Positions 9,132 to 18,888 are shown, numbered from the stretch's first letter. The stretch: DNA of 64,000 nucleotides from JASJBU01 sp963797085 (GCA_963797085.1 CAWCOA010000029.1:57126-121125); one strand, 5' to 3'. Notes: generated from the letters alone by a model not told the origin. Program-made: numbers and translations.

Positions 9132-11714
9132 CTATTTGGCAACGATATTGACCAACTTGTTGGGCACCACGATGACCTTGCGCACCTGCGCCTCGCCGAT
9201 AAAGCGCTGGACGTTGTCATTACCCAAGGCAATGGCCTCCACGGCGGCCTTGTCCGCCACCGCCGGCGCCTGGACCTTGGCCCGCACCTTGCCGTTCACC
9301 TGCACCACATACTGGATGCTTTCCTGCTTGAGCGCGGCCTCATCCGGTGTTGGCCAGGCGCTGTCCAGAATGTCATCCCCATAACCCAGGCTGTTCCATA
9401 GATGGTGGCTGATGTGGGGTGCAATGGGTCCGAGCAGGCGCAGCACGATGCCCAGGCCTTCATGCAATGTGGCCTGATCACCCACCTCATCTCCCAGCTT
9501 GTAGAGGCTATTGACCATCGTCATGCAGGCCGAAACCACGGTATTGAACTGCTGGCGGTCGTAATCATAGAGGGCCTTTTGCAGGGCCTCGTGGATCTCA
9601 CGGCGCGCCGTTTTCTGTGCCTCGTCAAGCTTTGAGAGATCCCGGGGTCCTGCCTGGATCTGTTCCTGTTTGTCTGCCGCCAGGGCCCAGAGCCGCTTGA
9701 GGAAGCGATGCGCCCCTTCCACCCCCTCATCGTTCCATTCCAGGGACTGATCCGGCGGCGAGGTGAACATGGTGTAGAGCCGCACGGTATCGGCCCCGTA
9801 AAGATCGATCAGGGACTGGGGATCGATCCCGTTGTTCTTCGACTTGGACATCTTCTCGATGCCGCCGATGACCACCGATTGTCCATCCGCAGACAGGATC
9901 GCCTGCAGCGGACGGCCCTTCTCGCCTTGCTCCACCTCGACCTCGGCCGGGTTATACCAATGCCTGGAACCGTCCGCCGCTTCACGGAAATAGGTTTCCG
10001 CCACCACCATGCCCTGGGTAAGCAGGCGGCTGAAAGGCTCATCGCTTTGCACCAGCCCCGCATCCCTGAGCAACTTGTGATAGAAGCGGGCATACAGCAG
10101 ATGCAGCACTGCATGTTCGATACCGCCCACATAGTGGTCCACCGGCAGCCAGTAATTGGCCCGCTCATCGAGCATGGCGGTGGCGCCGGGACAGGTATAG
10201 CGGGCGTAGTACCAGCTCGACTCCATGAAGGTATCGAAGGTATCGGTCTCCCGTTGGGCCTTTCCGCCGCACTCAGGACAAACGCAGTCGGAGAAGGCCG
10301 GGTTCTCCTTGATCGGGTTGATGGTATCCGCGTCGTAGACGATGTCTTCCGGCAGCACCACCGGCAGGTCCGCCAGCGGCACCGGCACCGTACCGCACTG
10401 CTCGCAATGAATCATGGGGATCGGCGTGCCCCAGTAGCGCTGCCGGGAAACGCCCCAGTCGCGGATGCGGAAGTTCTTGGTCTTCTCGCCCTTGCCGCGT
10501 TCCTGCAGCCATTCGGCAATGGCGTCGAAGGCCGCCTCGGAGGTCAGGCCGTTGAATGGCCCTGAATCCTTGAGCAGGCCCTTTTCGATATAGGCAGCGG
10601 CCTGGATATCCACAGCAGAGCCATCTGTGGGATGGATTACCTGTTTGATCGGAATACCATATTTATGGGCAAAGGCATGGTCACGTTCGTCATGCCCCGG
10701 CACCGCCATCACCGCGCCGGTGCCATAACCCATGAGCACGAAATTGGCCACGTAGATCGGCACCGCCTCTCCGCTCACCGGGTGGATGGCATTGATGCCC
10801 AGCGGCATGCCCTTCTTCTCGATGGTCTCCAGGTCCGCCTCGGAGGTACCGCCCTGGCGGCACTCCTCGATGAAGGCAGTCAGCTCGGCATTGCCCTCGG
10901 CGGCCTTCACTGCGAGGGGATGCTCACCCGCCACCGCCACATAGGTGACACCCATCAGGGTGTCGGGGCGGGTGGTGTAGATGCTCAGGGACTCGTCACT
11001 TTTTTCAATAGCGAAATCCATCTGCACCCCGAAGGAGCGACCGATCCAGTTGCGCTGCATGGTGCGCACCTGGTCGGGCCAGCCCTCCAGGTTGTCGATC
11101 TCGTCCAGCAGTTCGTCCGCATAGTCGGTGATCTTGACGAACCACTGAGGGATCTCACGGCGCTCCACCAAGGCGCCGGAGCGCCAGCCGCGGCCGTCGA
11201 TCACCTGCTCATTGGCCAGCACGGTCTGATCCACCGGATCCCAGTTGACCACTGCGTTCTTGCGGTAGACCAGGCCTTTTCTGTACAGCTCGGTGAACAG
11301 CCATTGCTCCCATTTGTAATAGTCGGGCTGGCAGGTGGCCAGTTCCCGGTCCCAGTCATAGCCGAAACCCAGCCGCTTCAACTGCACCTTCATGTAGTCG
11401 ATGTTGGCATAGGTCCAGGCTGCCGGCGCTGCCTGGTTCTTGCGCGCGGCGTTCTCCGCCGGCAGGCCGAAGGCGTCCCAGCCCATCGGTTGCAGCACGT
11501 TTTTGCCCTGCATGCGCTGATAGCGGGCGATCACGTCACCGATGGTGTAGTTGCGCACATGCCCCATGTGCAGCTTGCCGCTGGGATAGGGAAACATGGA
11601 GAGGCAGTAGAACTTCTCCCTGGCGGGGTCTTCGGTCACCTTGAACGTCTGTTGCGTCTCCCAATGTGCCTGGGTGTCACTCTCAATCCTGTCTGGAGCG
11701 TAAATTTTTTGCAT
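9132..11714 (-). CDS. leuS: Leucyl-tRNA synthetase
   Basis: The start is placed at 11714 (MQKIYAPDRIE); the open frame continues upstream to 11879 but without family similarity. The resulting 860 residues equal the E. coli length. Class I signatures are present: PYPSGKLHMGHVRNY (HIGH motif) and KMSKSKNNG. The large editing (CP1) insertion and a zinc-binding CEQCG...CPECGG pair are also visible. It charges tRNA-Leu in the cytoplasm and heads the leuS-lptE-holA cluster. The frame is fully intact over 2.6 kb, in contrast to proA and polA. Confidence 0.98.
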   Translation of the reverse strand: MQKIYAPDRIESDTQAHWETQQTFKVTEDPAREKFYCLSMFPYPSGKLHMGHVRNYTIGDVIARYQRMQGKNVLQPMGWDAFGLPAENAARKNQAAPAAWTYANIDYMKVQLKRLGFGYDWDRELATCQPDYYKWEQWLFTELYRKGLVYRKNAVVNWDPVDQTVLANEQVIDGRGWRSGALVERREIPQWFVKITDYADELLDEIDNLEGWPDQVRTMQRNWIGRSFGVQMDFAIEKSDESLSIYTTRPDTLMGVTYVAVAGEHPLAVKAAEGNAELTAFIEECRQGGTSEADLETIEKKGMPLGINAIHPVSGEAVPIYVANFVLMGYGTGAVMAVPGHDERDHAFAHKYGIPIKQVIHPTDGSAVDIQAAAYIEKGLLKDSGPFNGLTSEAAFDAIAEWLQERGKGEKTKNFRIRDWGVSRQRYWGTPIPMIHCEQCGTVPVPLADLPVVLPEDIVYDADTINPIKENPAFSDCVCPECGGKAQRETDTFDTFMESSWYYARYTCPGATAMLDERANYWLPVDHYVGGIEHAVLHLLYARFYHKLLRDAGLVQSDEPFSRLLTQGMVVAETYFREAADGSRHWYNPAEVEVEQGEKGRPLQAILSADGQSVVIGGIEKMSKSKNNGIDPQSLIDLYGADTVRLYTMFTSPPDQSLEWNDEGVEGAHRFLKRLWALAADKQEQIQAGPRDLSKLDEAQKTARREIHEALQKALYDYDRQQFNTVVSACMTMVNSLYKLGDEVGDQATLHEGLGIVLRLLGPIAPHISHHLWNSLGYGDDILDSAWPTPDEAALKQESIQYVVQVNGKVRAKVQAPAVADKAAVEAIALGNDNVQRFIGEAQVRKVIVVPNKLVNIVAK

Positions 11715-11809
11715 GATCTGCTGTGAATTCTTAACAATTGGCAATAATCGCGGAAGCATACCCCAGCCACAAACAATCAGGAAGGTGGATTTAGCCCGAA
11801 TAACAGGCC

Positions 11810-12244
11810 CTAGGGGCGCTGATTTGTATCTTCTGTCTGTTGCATGCACTCGATGACCTGGTCTACGACCCGCTCCCAAGAACCGCGTATCTCGTCATTG
11901 AAATGCGCATCATGCTCAGACACCGTTTCGATCAAAGCTTTACGCCACAGGCTGAAGAAACGCGGCTCTACCTCTAAGCGACGATGTATCCCGCCCAACA
12001 TTTCCAGATACATCGTCAGGCCAGGTTTGCCCTCTGCGGCTTCAGCTACCATACCCAGGGTAACCCGCAGTTTGGCGATAATCGAAGGAATATCCCGGTT
12101 ACGAAAGAAAACTCCAATTTCCTCAGACTTGCCAAAAAGCCGCTCATAGAAACGCTCATAAAAACCATCCTTGGCGCTAATACGCTGCAGACTGTGTTGG
12201 AAGCGTTGTAGATCGGCGGCTGGTATCTGCATCAATTCGCTCAT
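11810..12244 (-). CDS. Single-domain globin-like protein
   Basis: The 144-residue protein shows a globin-like helical pattern: FYERFYERLFGKSEEIGVFF early, a candidate proximal histidine in LGGIHRRLEVEP, and FFSLWRKALIETV in the G/H helix region. Bacterial globins of this type bind haem and may handle oxygen or nitric oxide or act as sensors. No partner domain is present. It lies about 95 bp upstream of leuS on the same strand and is divergent from the zinc-ribbon gene. The globin assignment is by motif pattern and should be moderately reliable. Confidence 0.72.
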   Translation of the reverse strand: MSELMQIPAADLQRFQHSLQRISAKDGFYERFYERLFGKSEEIGVFFRNRDIPSIIAKLRVTLGMVAEAAEGKPGLTMYLEMLGGIHRRLEVEPRFFSLWRKALIETVSEHDAHFNDEIRGSWERVVDQVIECMQQTEDTNQRP

Positions 12245-12370
12245 TGAAACTCGACAGGTCTATCTTTTGCTGTTGGACTGGTCCAGGTCATTTGCCAAAA
12301 CCTGGTTTTCATCCATTATTGTAGATGGAAGCGTTGAAAATAGCGGGCAATCTGCTGTAAGGAGCCAATC

Positions 12371-12904
12371 ATGAATTCCCCTGACAAAAAACCCCCAATG
12401 GACAGACTTACGGATGCCTACGAAGATATGCTCGAACATGTGCATGACGCCATGCAACACACTAAGGAAAGCGCCCTGCCCGGCTTGCGCGAGTATCTTG
12501 GCGAGGTCCGTGAAAAAATGGTCGAGCTGGGTGAGCTGACCAAGGAAGAGGCGGAGACCATTTCAGGCTACATCGAACGAGACATCAAGGATGCGGCATC
12601 CTACCTGGCCGAGACCGGTGAACAGTTATCCGCATGGTGGCGCTTCGATGTACAGCAAGTTGAAGAACGGCTGCTGGATATGTTCATCAATGTAGCGGAC
12701 CAGACCAAGCTGGAACTGGAGAAGCTGGCGGAGCAGGCAAGGGCTGCCTCGACCTATCACACCGGCGAGGTAACCGGCCCCGGCACGCTGATCTGCAATG
12801 GCTGCGATAAAGAGATGCATTTTCAGAAAACCGGGCATATTCCACCCTGTTCCGGATGCAAAGGCACGGAGTTCCGCCGCGCACCTAACCCGCATTTCTC
12901 GTAA
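12371..12904 (+). CDS. Zinc ribbon-containing protein (DUF1451)
   Basis: The 177-residue protein has a long helical N-terminal region and a C-terminal zinc ribbon: ICNGCDKEMHFQ and then PPCSGCKGTEFRRAP, giving CxxC...CxxC. This is the architecture of E. coli YbeL (DUF1451), whose gene is also near leuS. A TAAGGAG Shine-Dalgarno is well placed for the ATG at 12371. The function is unknown. Confidence 0.88.
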   Translation: MNSPDKKPPMDRLTDAYEDMLEHVHDAMQHTKESALPGLREYLGEVREKMVELGELTKEEAETISGYIERDIKDAASYLAETGEQLSAWWRFDVQQVEERLLDMFINVADQTKLELEKLAEQARAASTYHTGEVTGPGTLICNGCDKEMHFQKTGHIPPCSGCKGTEFRRAPNPHFS

Positions 12905-12983
12905 ACAGGCTTCGCCTGGTGAGATGTGCGGGCTATAACTCCGTCAGCATAGGACTGATAAAGTACCAGCTGCCGTCAGAGGG

Positions 12984-14243
12984 CTAGGTTTTTCTTCCGG
13001 CTGACTGCTTTGCCTGTTTCTTTTTCGCCTGCTTTTTCTTGGCAGACACCTTCTTTTTCAGCGCTCCCTTGGCCTTCGTCTGGGCCTTCTTTTTGCCGGC
13101 AGGACGCTGTTTCAATGTTGTCTTTTTCGCCATCGTTTTCTTTGCCGCGGACGGCTTTTTTACGACAACCTTTTTCTTGGTAACTGGTTTCTTATTGCTT
13201 GCTGCGGATTTTTGGCCAACTGTTTTTTTCTTTACCGATTTTTTCTTAGCCGCAGGTTTTTGCAGCTTTTTGGCGATTTTCTTCTTAATGTGTGGCTTTT
13301 TTACCCCAGTTGATTGTCTGGATACTGTCTTTTTCGCTGACGAAGTCTTGACAGTCGGCTTTGCTTTTTTTCTGCGGACGCCCTTGCTGGAAGAGGGATC
13401 GTTCTTATCCGAAGTGCGTTTTTTCCCAGTAAATTTTCTAACCGCCTCGTTGTTTGATGAATCGTCTGCCATTTTTTCCAGCCCGGTTGGGATGAGCTGC
13501 TTTACCGGGTCTTCCTCAGGCACCGGTTGTAAATCTGTGGCCTCCAAAGAGGTCGGCGCCGACGCTCCATCAGGAGACACCAATTGCGCCGGAGGTTCAT
13601 GATGATCGATGATCCGGCAGATATTTGAGAATACCTCATCGATCTCACCAAACCCTTCCACGCGCTTGAGTTTTTGTTGTTTTTCGTAGTGTTTGATCAA
13701 TGGCGAGGCAAGATGGTCATAGATGTGCAAGCGATTGCTGATGGTCTCCTCGTTATCATCAGCCCGATGGCGCAATTGACCACCACACAAGTCACAAACG
13801 TCATCCACAGCGGTCGGATCAGTGTAGATGTTATATTGTGTCCCGCATGATTTACAGGTACGCCGCCCCACCAGACGCTCCATCAGTGCATCTGTCTCGA
13901 TATCGATCAGCAGGGCCATCTCCAGGGGCTGTCCCATCTCGAACATCAGTTCGTCCAGGGTAATCGCCTGCAGGATATTCCGGGGGAATCCGTCAAGCAC
14001 AAAGCCATTCTGCGCATCGGCCTGCAACAGCCGTTCTCTGATCAATTCCAGCACGACTTCTTCGGTAACCGATCGTCCGGTATCCATAGCCGCCTTGACC
14101 TGCACCCCCAGTGACGATTCCTTAGCAACCGCGTTTTTAAGGAGTTCACCGGTGCAGACCGCCGGAATACCGTATTTTTCTACTATCCGCTTGGTTTGGG
14201 TTCTCTTGCCAGCGCCGGGCGCACCCAACAGAACAATTCGCAT
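12984..14243 (-). CDS. Adenylate kinase-like protein with H1-like lysine-rich tail
   Basis: Residues 1-~215 are a nucleoside monophosphate kinase. The P-loop region reads GAPGAGKRTQ, the NMP-binding region has CTGELL and DGFPRN, and the LID carries a four-cysteine zinc site (CKSCGTQYN...CDLCGG) followed by HRADDNEETISNRL. The usual P-loop is GxPGxGKGT; here the Gly after Lys is Arg (AGA). A Pro/Ser-rich linker then leads into ~145 residues of Lys/Ala/Ser-rich repeats (AKKTVSRQSTGVKKPHIKKK and similar) resembling histone H1-like or AlgP-type tails. The kinase part would make ADP from AMP and ATP. The tail suggests nucleic-acid binding, which is inference. Confidence 0.85.
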   Translation of the reverse strand: MRIVLLGAPGAGKRTQTKRIVEKYGIPAVCTGELLKNAVAKESSLGVQVKAAMDTGRSVTEEVVLELIRERLLQADAQNGFVLDGFPRNILQAITLDELMFEMGQPLEMALLIDIETDALMERLVGRRTCKSCGTQYNIYTDPTAVDDVCDLCGGQLRHRADDNEETISNRLHIYDHLASPLIKHYEKQQKLKRVEGFGEIDEVFSNICRIIDHHEPPAQLVSPDGASAPTSLEATDLQPVPEEDPVKQLIPTGLEKMADDSSNNEAVRKFTGKKRTSDKNDPSSSKGVRRKKAKPTVKTSSAKKTVSRQSTGVKKPHIKKKIAKKLQKPAAKKKSVKKKTVGQKSAASNKKPVTKKKVVVKKPSAAKKTMAKKTTLKQRPAGKKKAQTKAKGALKKKVSAKKKQAKKKQAKQSAGRKT

Positions 14244-14538
14244 CCCTCTCCCCTTCTTTGTCGTATTTTCAGCTGCCAGCAGCCGGCAATCGTTGTTTCA
14301 ATCGGCGAGCCCTGACCGAATAACAACCACCCGGAACGCCTGCATTGATGGCTGGATTCGAAGATTTACGCCCTCGATCATCCAAAACCGGGGGCATACC
14401 TGTCAGTAGGCGCAGGTCCAACCCAAGTAGTCGCGAAGCCTAGATGAGACTCGCTAAGTATTTGATAAAATTTAAATTAAAAGACCTGCCTACAATTTCA
14501 GCAGGGCCCATAAATACAGCAAAAAATAACTCCCTAAG

Positions 14539-14552
14539 TTCCTAATTAGGAA
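14539..14552. promoter_or_regulatory. Perfect 14-bp palindrome in intergenic region
   Basis: TTCCTAATTAGGAA is a perfect palindrome with AT-rich flanks. It lies in the 416-bp gap between the divergently oriented adenylate kinase-like gene and the 130-residue gene. It has the look of a dimeric regulator's operator. No other convincing signal is seen in this gap, which is AT-richer than its surroundings. Confidence 0.35.
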
Positions 14553-14659
14553 ATTCCATGGCTGCATCCAAGTTTTGGATTAGCCGCAACAGGCCAGCTT
14601 GGGTAAGCTAATCTCAGAATTCCCGTAAAGTCAACGGAGTTATGTACTCATCCGGGTGA

Positions 14660-15052
14660 ATGGATTATGCTTCACCGCCCACAATGACCACGCAGTTACC
14701 CCTCATGCCGGAAATTCCAGATATTACAGATTCTGAACACTGGATCATCGAAAGCACGCTCAGGGAGCGCTATGACCGTAAGGTAGAGATCCAGTTGGCT
14801 GATGCAGAAATTCGCCTGATGCCCTCTGACAGGGAGCTGACTAGCTGCCCAGTCGTCTACTGGAGTGATGAGGATTGTAATTTTGTCATCTTCAAGAGCG
14901 GTGCTAGAAAATACCGCTGCCAGTTCTTCTATCGGGGATACCAGCAGTATGGTACCGGGGTCCACGAATACGACGATCTCACAGAATGCATCGTCTCCCT
15001 GTTGCAAACCCAAGCCGACCATTCGGCCAAGGAACGGGGCGACATAAAGTAA
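14660..15052 (+). CDS. Hypothetical protein
   Basis: A 130-residue, acidic, probably cytosolic protein with no signal peptide or membrane segment. A second in-frame ATG lies at 14684, and neither start has a good Shine-Dalgarno. Visible features are a WIIESTLRERYDRKVEIQLAD segment and a CPVVYWSDEDCNFVIFKSG segment. I do not recognise the family. It is 50 bp upstream of, and codirectional with, the PPi-dependent phosphofructokinase gene, which could make them cotranscribed. Confidence 0.65.
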   Translation: MDYASPPTMTTQLPLMPEIPDITDSEHWIIESTLRERYDRKVEIQLADAEIRLMPSDRELTSCPVVYWSDEDCNFVIFKSGARKYRCQFFYRGYQQYGTGVHEYDDLTECIVSLLQTQADHSAKERGDIK

Positions 15053-15102
15053 ACCCAATCAAATACTTCTAACCCATAGCTTCAAATAAAGGGGAGTCAC
15101 TA

Positions 15103-16359
15103 ATGACCGCAAAAAATGCCTTCTACGCGCAATCCGGTGGAGTTACTGCTGTGATCAATGCGTCTGCCTGCGGCGTGATCGAAACAGCTCGCAAACATCC
15201 TGATAAAATCGCCAACGTCTACGCCGGCCGTAACGGCATCATCGGCGCGCTGACTGAGGATCTAATCGATACCAGTAAAGAATCCGTCGAGGATATCGCG
15301 GCGCTGCGCCACACCCCTTCGGGAGGTTTCGGTTCCTGCCGATTCAAACTGAAGGGCCTGGAGGAGAGCAAGCGCGAGTACGAACGCCTGATCGAACTCT
15401 TCAAGGCTCATAACATCGGTTACTTTTTCTACAATGGCGGCGGCGACTCCGCCGATACTTGCTACAAGGTTTCCCAGCTCTCCGAGAAGATGGGTTTCCC
15501 GGTACAGGCGATCCATGTGCCCAAGACCGTGGATAACGACCTGCCGATCACCGACAACTGCCCAGGGTTCGGTTCGGTAGCCAAATACATCGCCGTCTCC
15601 ACTCTGGAGGCGTCCTTCGACGTGCGCTCCATGTGCGCCACCTCCACCAAGATCTTTGTCATCGAGGTGATGGGGCGTCATGCCGGCTGGATCGCCGCTG
15701 CCGGCGGACTGGTGGAAGACAACAATATTCCGGTTGTAGTGCTCTTCCCCGAGGTCGAGTTCAACCAGGAGAAATTCCTCGCCAAGGTCGACGAGAAAGT
15801 CAAAGAGTATGGCTTCTGCACCATTGTGGTCTCCGAGGGCACCCATTGGCCGGATGGAAAATTTCTTGCCGAGCAAGGTACCCGTGACTCCTTCGGTCAC
15901 GCCCAGCTGGGTGGCGCCGCGCCGGTGGTCGCCAATATGATCAAAGATGCCCTGGGCCACAAATTTCACTGGGCCGTGGCTGACTACCTGCAGCGTGCAG
16001 CACGTCACCTCGCCTCAGCCTCCGATGTTGAGCAGGCCTATGCGCTAGGTAAGGCCGGCGTAGAGATGGCCCTGGAAGGCCACAACTCCATCATGCCCAC
16101 GGTAGTTCGCAAATCCAGCGCACCCTACGAGTGGGAAATCGGCATGGCGCCACTGAGCGAAGTCGCCAACGTAGAAAAGATGATGCCCATGGAATATATC
16201 ACCGAAGACGGCTTCGGCATCACCGACGGTTGCAAGGAGTACCTGTATCCGCTGATTCAGGGCGAGGCCTATCCTCCCTATAGCTCAAAGGGCATGCCCG
16301 AATATGTCACGCTGAAAGGTATGTCAGTACCAAAAAAGCTCGAATCCTTTGAACTCTAA
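15103..16359 (+). CDS. Pyrophosphate-dependent 6-phosphofructokinase
   Basis: The 418-residue enzyme interconverts fructose 6-phosphate and fructose 1,6-bisphosphate with PPi/Pi. GGGDSADT near residue 110 and PKTVDNDLP near 140 are the phosphoryl-donor and substrate motifs. Asp in the first and Lys in the second are the residues that mark PPi use over ATP. Start and Shine-Dalgarno (AAAGGGGAG) agree. In sulfur-oxidising symbionts and relatives, this enzyme with HppA is proposed to run a PPi-conserving Calvin-Benson variant, also acting on sedoheptulose and ribulose phosphates. HppA follows directly. Confidence 0.95.
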   Translation: MTAKNAFYAQSGGVTAVINASACGVIETARKHPDKIANVYAGRNGIIGALTEDLIDTSKESVEDIAALRHTPSGGFGSCRFKLKGLEESKREYERLIELFKAHNIGYFFYNGGGDSADTCYKVSQLSEKMGFPVQAIHVPKTVDNDLPITDNCPGFGSVAKYIAVSTLEASFDVRSMCATSTKIFVIEVMGRHAGWIAAAGGLVEDNNIPVVVLFPEVEFNQEKFLAKVDEKVKEYGFCTIVVSEGTHWPDGKFLAEQGTRDSFGHAQLGGAAPVVANMIKDALGHKFHWAVADYLQRAARHLASASDVEQAYALGKAGVEMALEGHNSIMPTVVRKSSAPYEWEIGMAPLSEVANVEKMMPMEYITEDGFGITDGCKEYLYPLIQGEAYPPYSSKGMPEYVTLKGMSVPKKLESFEL

Positions 16360-16372
16360 ACAATAACTGGAT

Positions 16373-16402
16373 AGGGGGTGATGGACAGCCCCCTCTCTTT
16401 TG
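16373..16402 (+). terminator. Candidate intrinsic terminator after PPi-PFK
   Basis: AGGGGG (16373-16378) pairs with CCCCCT (16389-16394) around a 10-nt loop, followed by CTCTTTTG. The T-run is weak, so partial readthrough into hppA is plausible. Confidence 0.5.
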
Positions 16403-16504
16403 CGTCTGGCTGAATGAACTTGAAGATTAACAATCTGCTGCCCCAGCCAGTACCTGAGTGACAGTTTAAACAAAATTTTTATGTACCTTTAGGAGAAGTA
16501 ACTC

Positions 16505-18547
16505 ATGAGCCCAGAACTGATTTTCGCCTTGGTGTGTGCAGTCGCTGCACTCGCCTATGGCTTAGTATCCGTGAAATGGATACTTGCACAACCGGAAGGC
16601 AACGAGCGCATGCGCGAGATCGCCGGCGCGATACAGGAGGGCGCCAGCGCCTATCTGAACCGTCAATACACCGCCATCGGCATCGTCGGTGTCATTCTTT
16701 TAGTGGTCCTCTGGATCTTCCTGGGAACCGCCACCGCCATTGGCTTTGCCATCGGCGCCATCCTCTCAGGCGCCGCCGGCTATATCGGCATGAACATCTC
16801 GGTGCGTTCCAACCTGCGCACCGCCGAGGCCGCCAACAAAGGCATCAACGCCGCCCTGCAGGTCGCCTTCCGCGGCGGCGCGATCACCGGCATGTTGGTG
16901 GTTGGTCTGGGACTGCTCGGTGTGGCAGGTTATTACGCCATCTTGATCGCCATGGGTGTAGAAGATCCGCTACATCCGTTGGTCGGTCTGGCCTTCGGTG
17001 GCTCGTTGATCTCCATCTTCGCCCGACTCGGTGGCGGCATCTTCACCAAGGGTGCTGACGTGGGTGCTGACATCGTGGGCAAGGTGGAAGCCGGTATCCC
17101 CGAGGACGATCCACGCAACCCGGCGGTCATCGCCGACAACGTGGGCGATAACGTGGGCGACTGCGCCGGTATGGCCGCCGACCTGTTCGAGACCTATGCG
17201 GTGACCGTGGTTGCCACCATGCTGCTGGGTAGCCTGCTGTTTTCGGGCGCAGATGCCACCGCCGCGATCCTCTATCCGCTGGTGCTGGGTGGCGTCTCCA
17301 TCATCGCCTCCATTATCGGCACCTACTTCGTCAAGACCAAGGACACCGCCACCAATGTCATGCCTGCCCTGTACAAAGGCCTGGCCGTGGCTGGCGGCAT
17401 TTCCGCGATCGCCTTCTACTTCGTCACCGACTATACGATGAACGGCGTTGGCGGTTTCAACACCATGCAGCTGTTCGGCTCCGCCCTGATCGGTCTGGCC
17501 CTGACCGCCGCCATGGTGGTCATCACCGAGTACTACACCTCGACCGAATATGGTCCAGTTCGCCACATCGCCGAAGCCTCCACTACGGGTGACGGCACCA
17601 ACGTCATCGCCGGCCTGGGTGTCTCCATGAAGTCCACCGCCGCGCCGGTACTGGCTGTCTGTGCCTCCATCTGGGGCGCCTATGACCTGGCCGGCCTCTA
17701 CGGCATCGCCATCGCCGCCACCTCCATGCTCTCCATGACCGGCATCATCGTTGCCCTGGACGCCTACGGCCCGATCACCGATAACGCCGGTGGTATCGCC
17801 GAGATGGCCGAACTGGACGAAAAGATCCGCAACATCACCGATCCGCTGGACGCAGTGGGCAACACCACCAAGGCAGTCACCAAGGGTTATGCCATCGGAT
17901 CCGCCGGTCTCGCCGCCCTGGTGCTGTTCGCTGACTTCACCCACACCCTGGAAGCGGCGGGCAAAACCATCGTCTTCGAACTTTCCGACCCGGCAGTACT
18001 GATCGGCCTGTTCCTGGGTGGCCTGATACCCTACCTGTTCGGTTCCATGGCCATGGAGGCAGTCGGTCGTGCAGCGGGTGGCATCGTCAACGAGGTGCGC
18101 CGTCAGTTCAAAGAAAAACCCGGTATCATGGATCACACCGAGAAGCCTGACTATGGCAAGGCCGTGGACATGCTGACCAAGGCGGCGATAAAAGAGATGA
18201 TAATCCCCTCCCTGCTGCCCGTGCTGGCACCTATCGTAGTTGCACTCGGCATCGGCTGGCTGATGGGTGGTGATGCCGGCGCCAAGGCCCTGGGTGGCCT
18301 GCTCATCGGCACCATCGTTACCGGTCTCTTCGTGGCCATCTCCATGACCACCGGTGGTGGCGCCTGGGATAACGCCAAGAAGTACATCGAGGACGGTAAT
18401 TTCGGCGGCAAAGGCTCCGACGCTCACAAGGCTGCGGTCACCGGTGATACCGTGGGCGACCCCTACAAAGACACCGCCGGCCCAGCCGTCAACCCGTTGA
18501 TCAAGATCATCAACATCGTTGCGCTGCTGATCGTGCCGTTGCTTTAA
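16505..18547 (+). CDS. hppA: K+-independent H+-translocating membrane pyrophosphatase
   Basis: The 680-residue integral membrane enzyme couples PPi hydrolysis to proton export, or makes PPi at high proton-motive force. The catalytic loops are present: DVGADIVGKVEAGIPEDDPR and ADNVGDNVGDCAGMAADLFE. A lysine in GNTTKAVTKGYAIGSAGLA (K, not A, at the K+-selectivity position) indicates the K+-independent class. About 14-16 membrane segments are expected. A Shine-Dalgarno (AGGAGAAG) precedes the ATG. Next to the PPi-dependent phosphofructokinase, it links carbon flow through PPi to energy conservation. Confidence 0.97.
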   Translation: MSPELIFALVCAVAALAYGLVSVKWILAQPEGNERMREIAGAIQEGASAYLNRQYTAIGIVGVILLVVLWIFLGTATAIGFAIGAILSGAAGYIGMNISVRSNLRTAEAANKGINAALQVAFRGGAITGMLVVGLGLLGVAGYYAILIAMGVEDPLHPLVGLAFGGSLISIFARLGGGIFTKGADVGADIVGKVEAGIPEDDPRNPAVIADNVGDNVGDCAGMAADLFETYAVTVVATMLLGSLLFSGADATAAILYPLVLGGVSIIASIIGTYFVKTKDTATNVMPALYKGLAVAGGISAIAFYFVTDYTMNGVGGFNTMQLFGSALIGLALTAAMVVITEYYTSTEYGPVRHIAEASTTGDGTNVIAGLGVSMKSTAAPVLAVCASIWGAYDLAGLYGIAIAATSMLSMTGIIVALDAYGPITDNAGGIAEMAELDEKIRNITDPLDAVGNTTKAVTKGYAIGSAGLAALVLFADFTHTLEAAGKTIVFELSDPAVLIGLFLGGLIPYLFGSMAMEAVGRAAGGIVNEVRRQFKEKPGIMDHTEKPDYGKAVDMLTKAAIKEMIIPSLLPVLAPIVVALGIGWLMGGDAGAKALGGLLIGTIVTGLFVAISMTTGGGAWDNAKKYIEDGNFGGKGSDAHKAAVTGDTVGDPYKDTAGPAVNPLIKIINIVALLIVPLL

Positions 18548-18568
18548 TTCTCGCTTCGGTTTGAGAAA

Positions 18569-18590
18569 GGGGCGCTTGCGCCCCTTTTTT
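18569..18590 (+). terminator. Intrinsic terminator after hppA
   Basis: GGGGCGC (18569-18575) and GCGCCCC (18578-18584) form a strong GC hairpin followed by TTTTTTT, 21 bp after the hppA stop. Confidence 0.85.
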
Positions 18591-18888
18591 TATGGCATCT
18601 GACCGCTTTTGTCGACGGCAGCAAGGCAGGAGCTGGATGAGCGGCAAAACCACAGTCGCTTTTCCATGGGCAATCCGATTCAAGACCAGCCAGTTGACTG
18701 CACTATAGAAGAAGGCCAAACACAACATGTTAGATCATCCTAGAAACCGCAATTGACCGCTCCATTCTGAAAGTAACAGGTTGAATAAATGAGTAATTAT
18801 ATTGATATGACTACTCATCTGCTGGGTGAGCCAAGCTACGGGCTGAATGGCACGCCCACTGCCGCGCAGTGCTGCGTTGCAACTCCTT

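Noticed and set aside
10632..11726. A 364-codon open frame antisense to leuS
   Set aside because: The composition is His/Leu/Ala-rich as expected for an antisense shadow; leuS is intact on the other strand.
16970..18427. A 485-codon open frame antisense to hppA
   Set aside because: It mirrors the GC-rich codon structure of hppA, is rich in Gly, His and Asp, has no recognisable motif, and the sense strand encodes a perfectly conserved pyrophosphatase.
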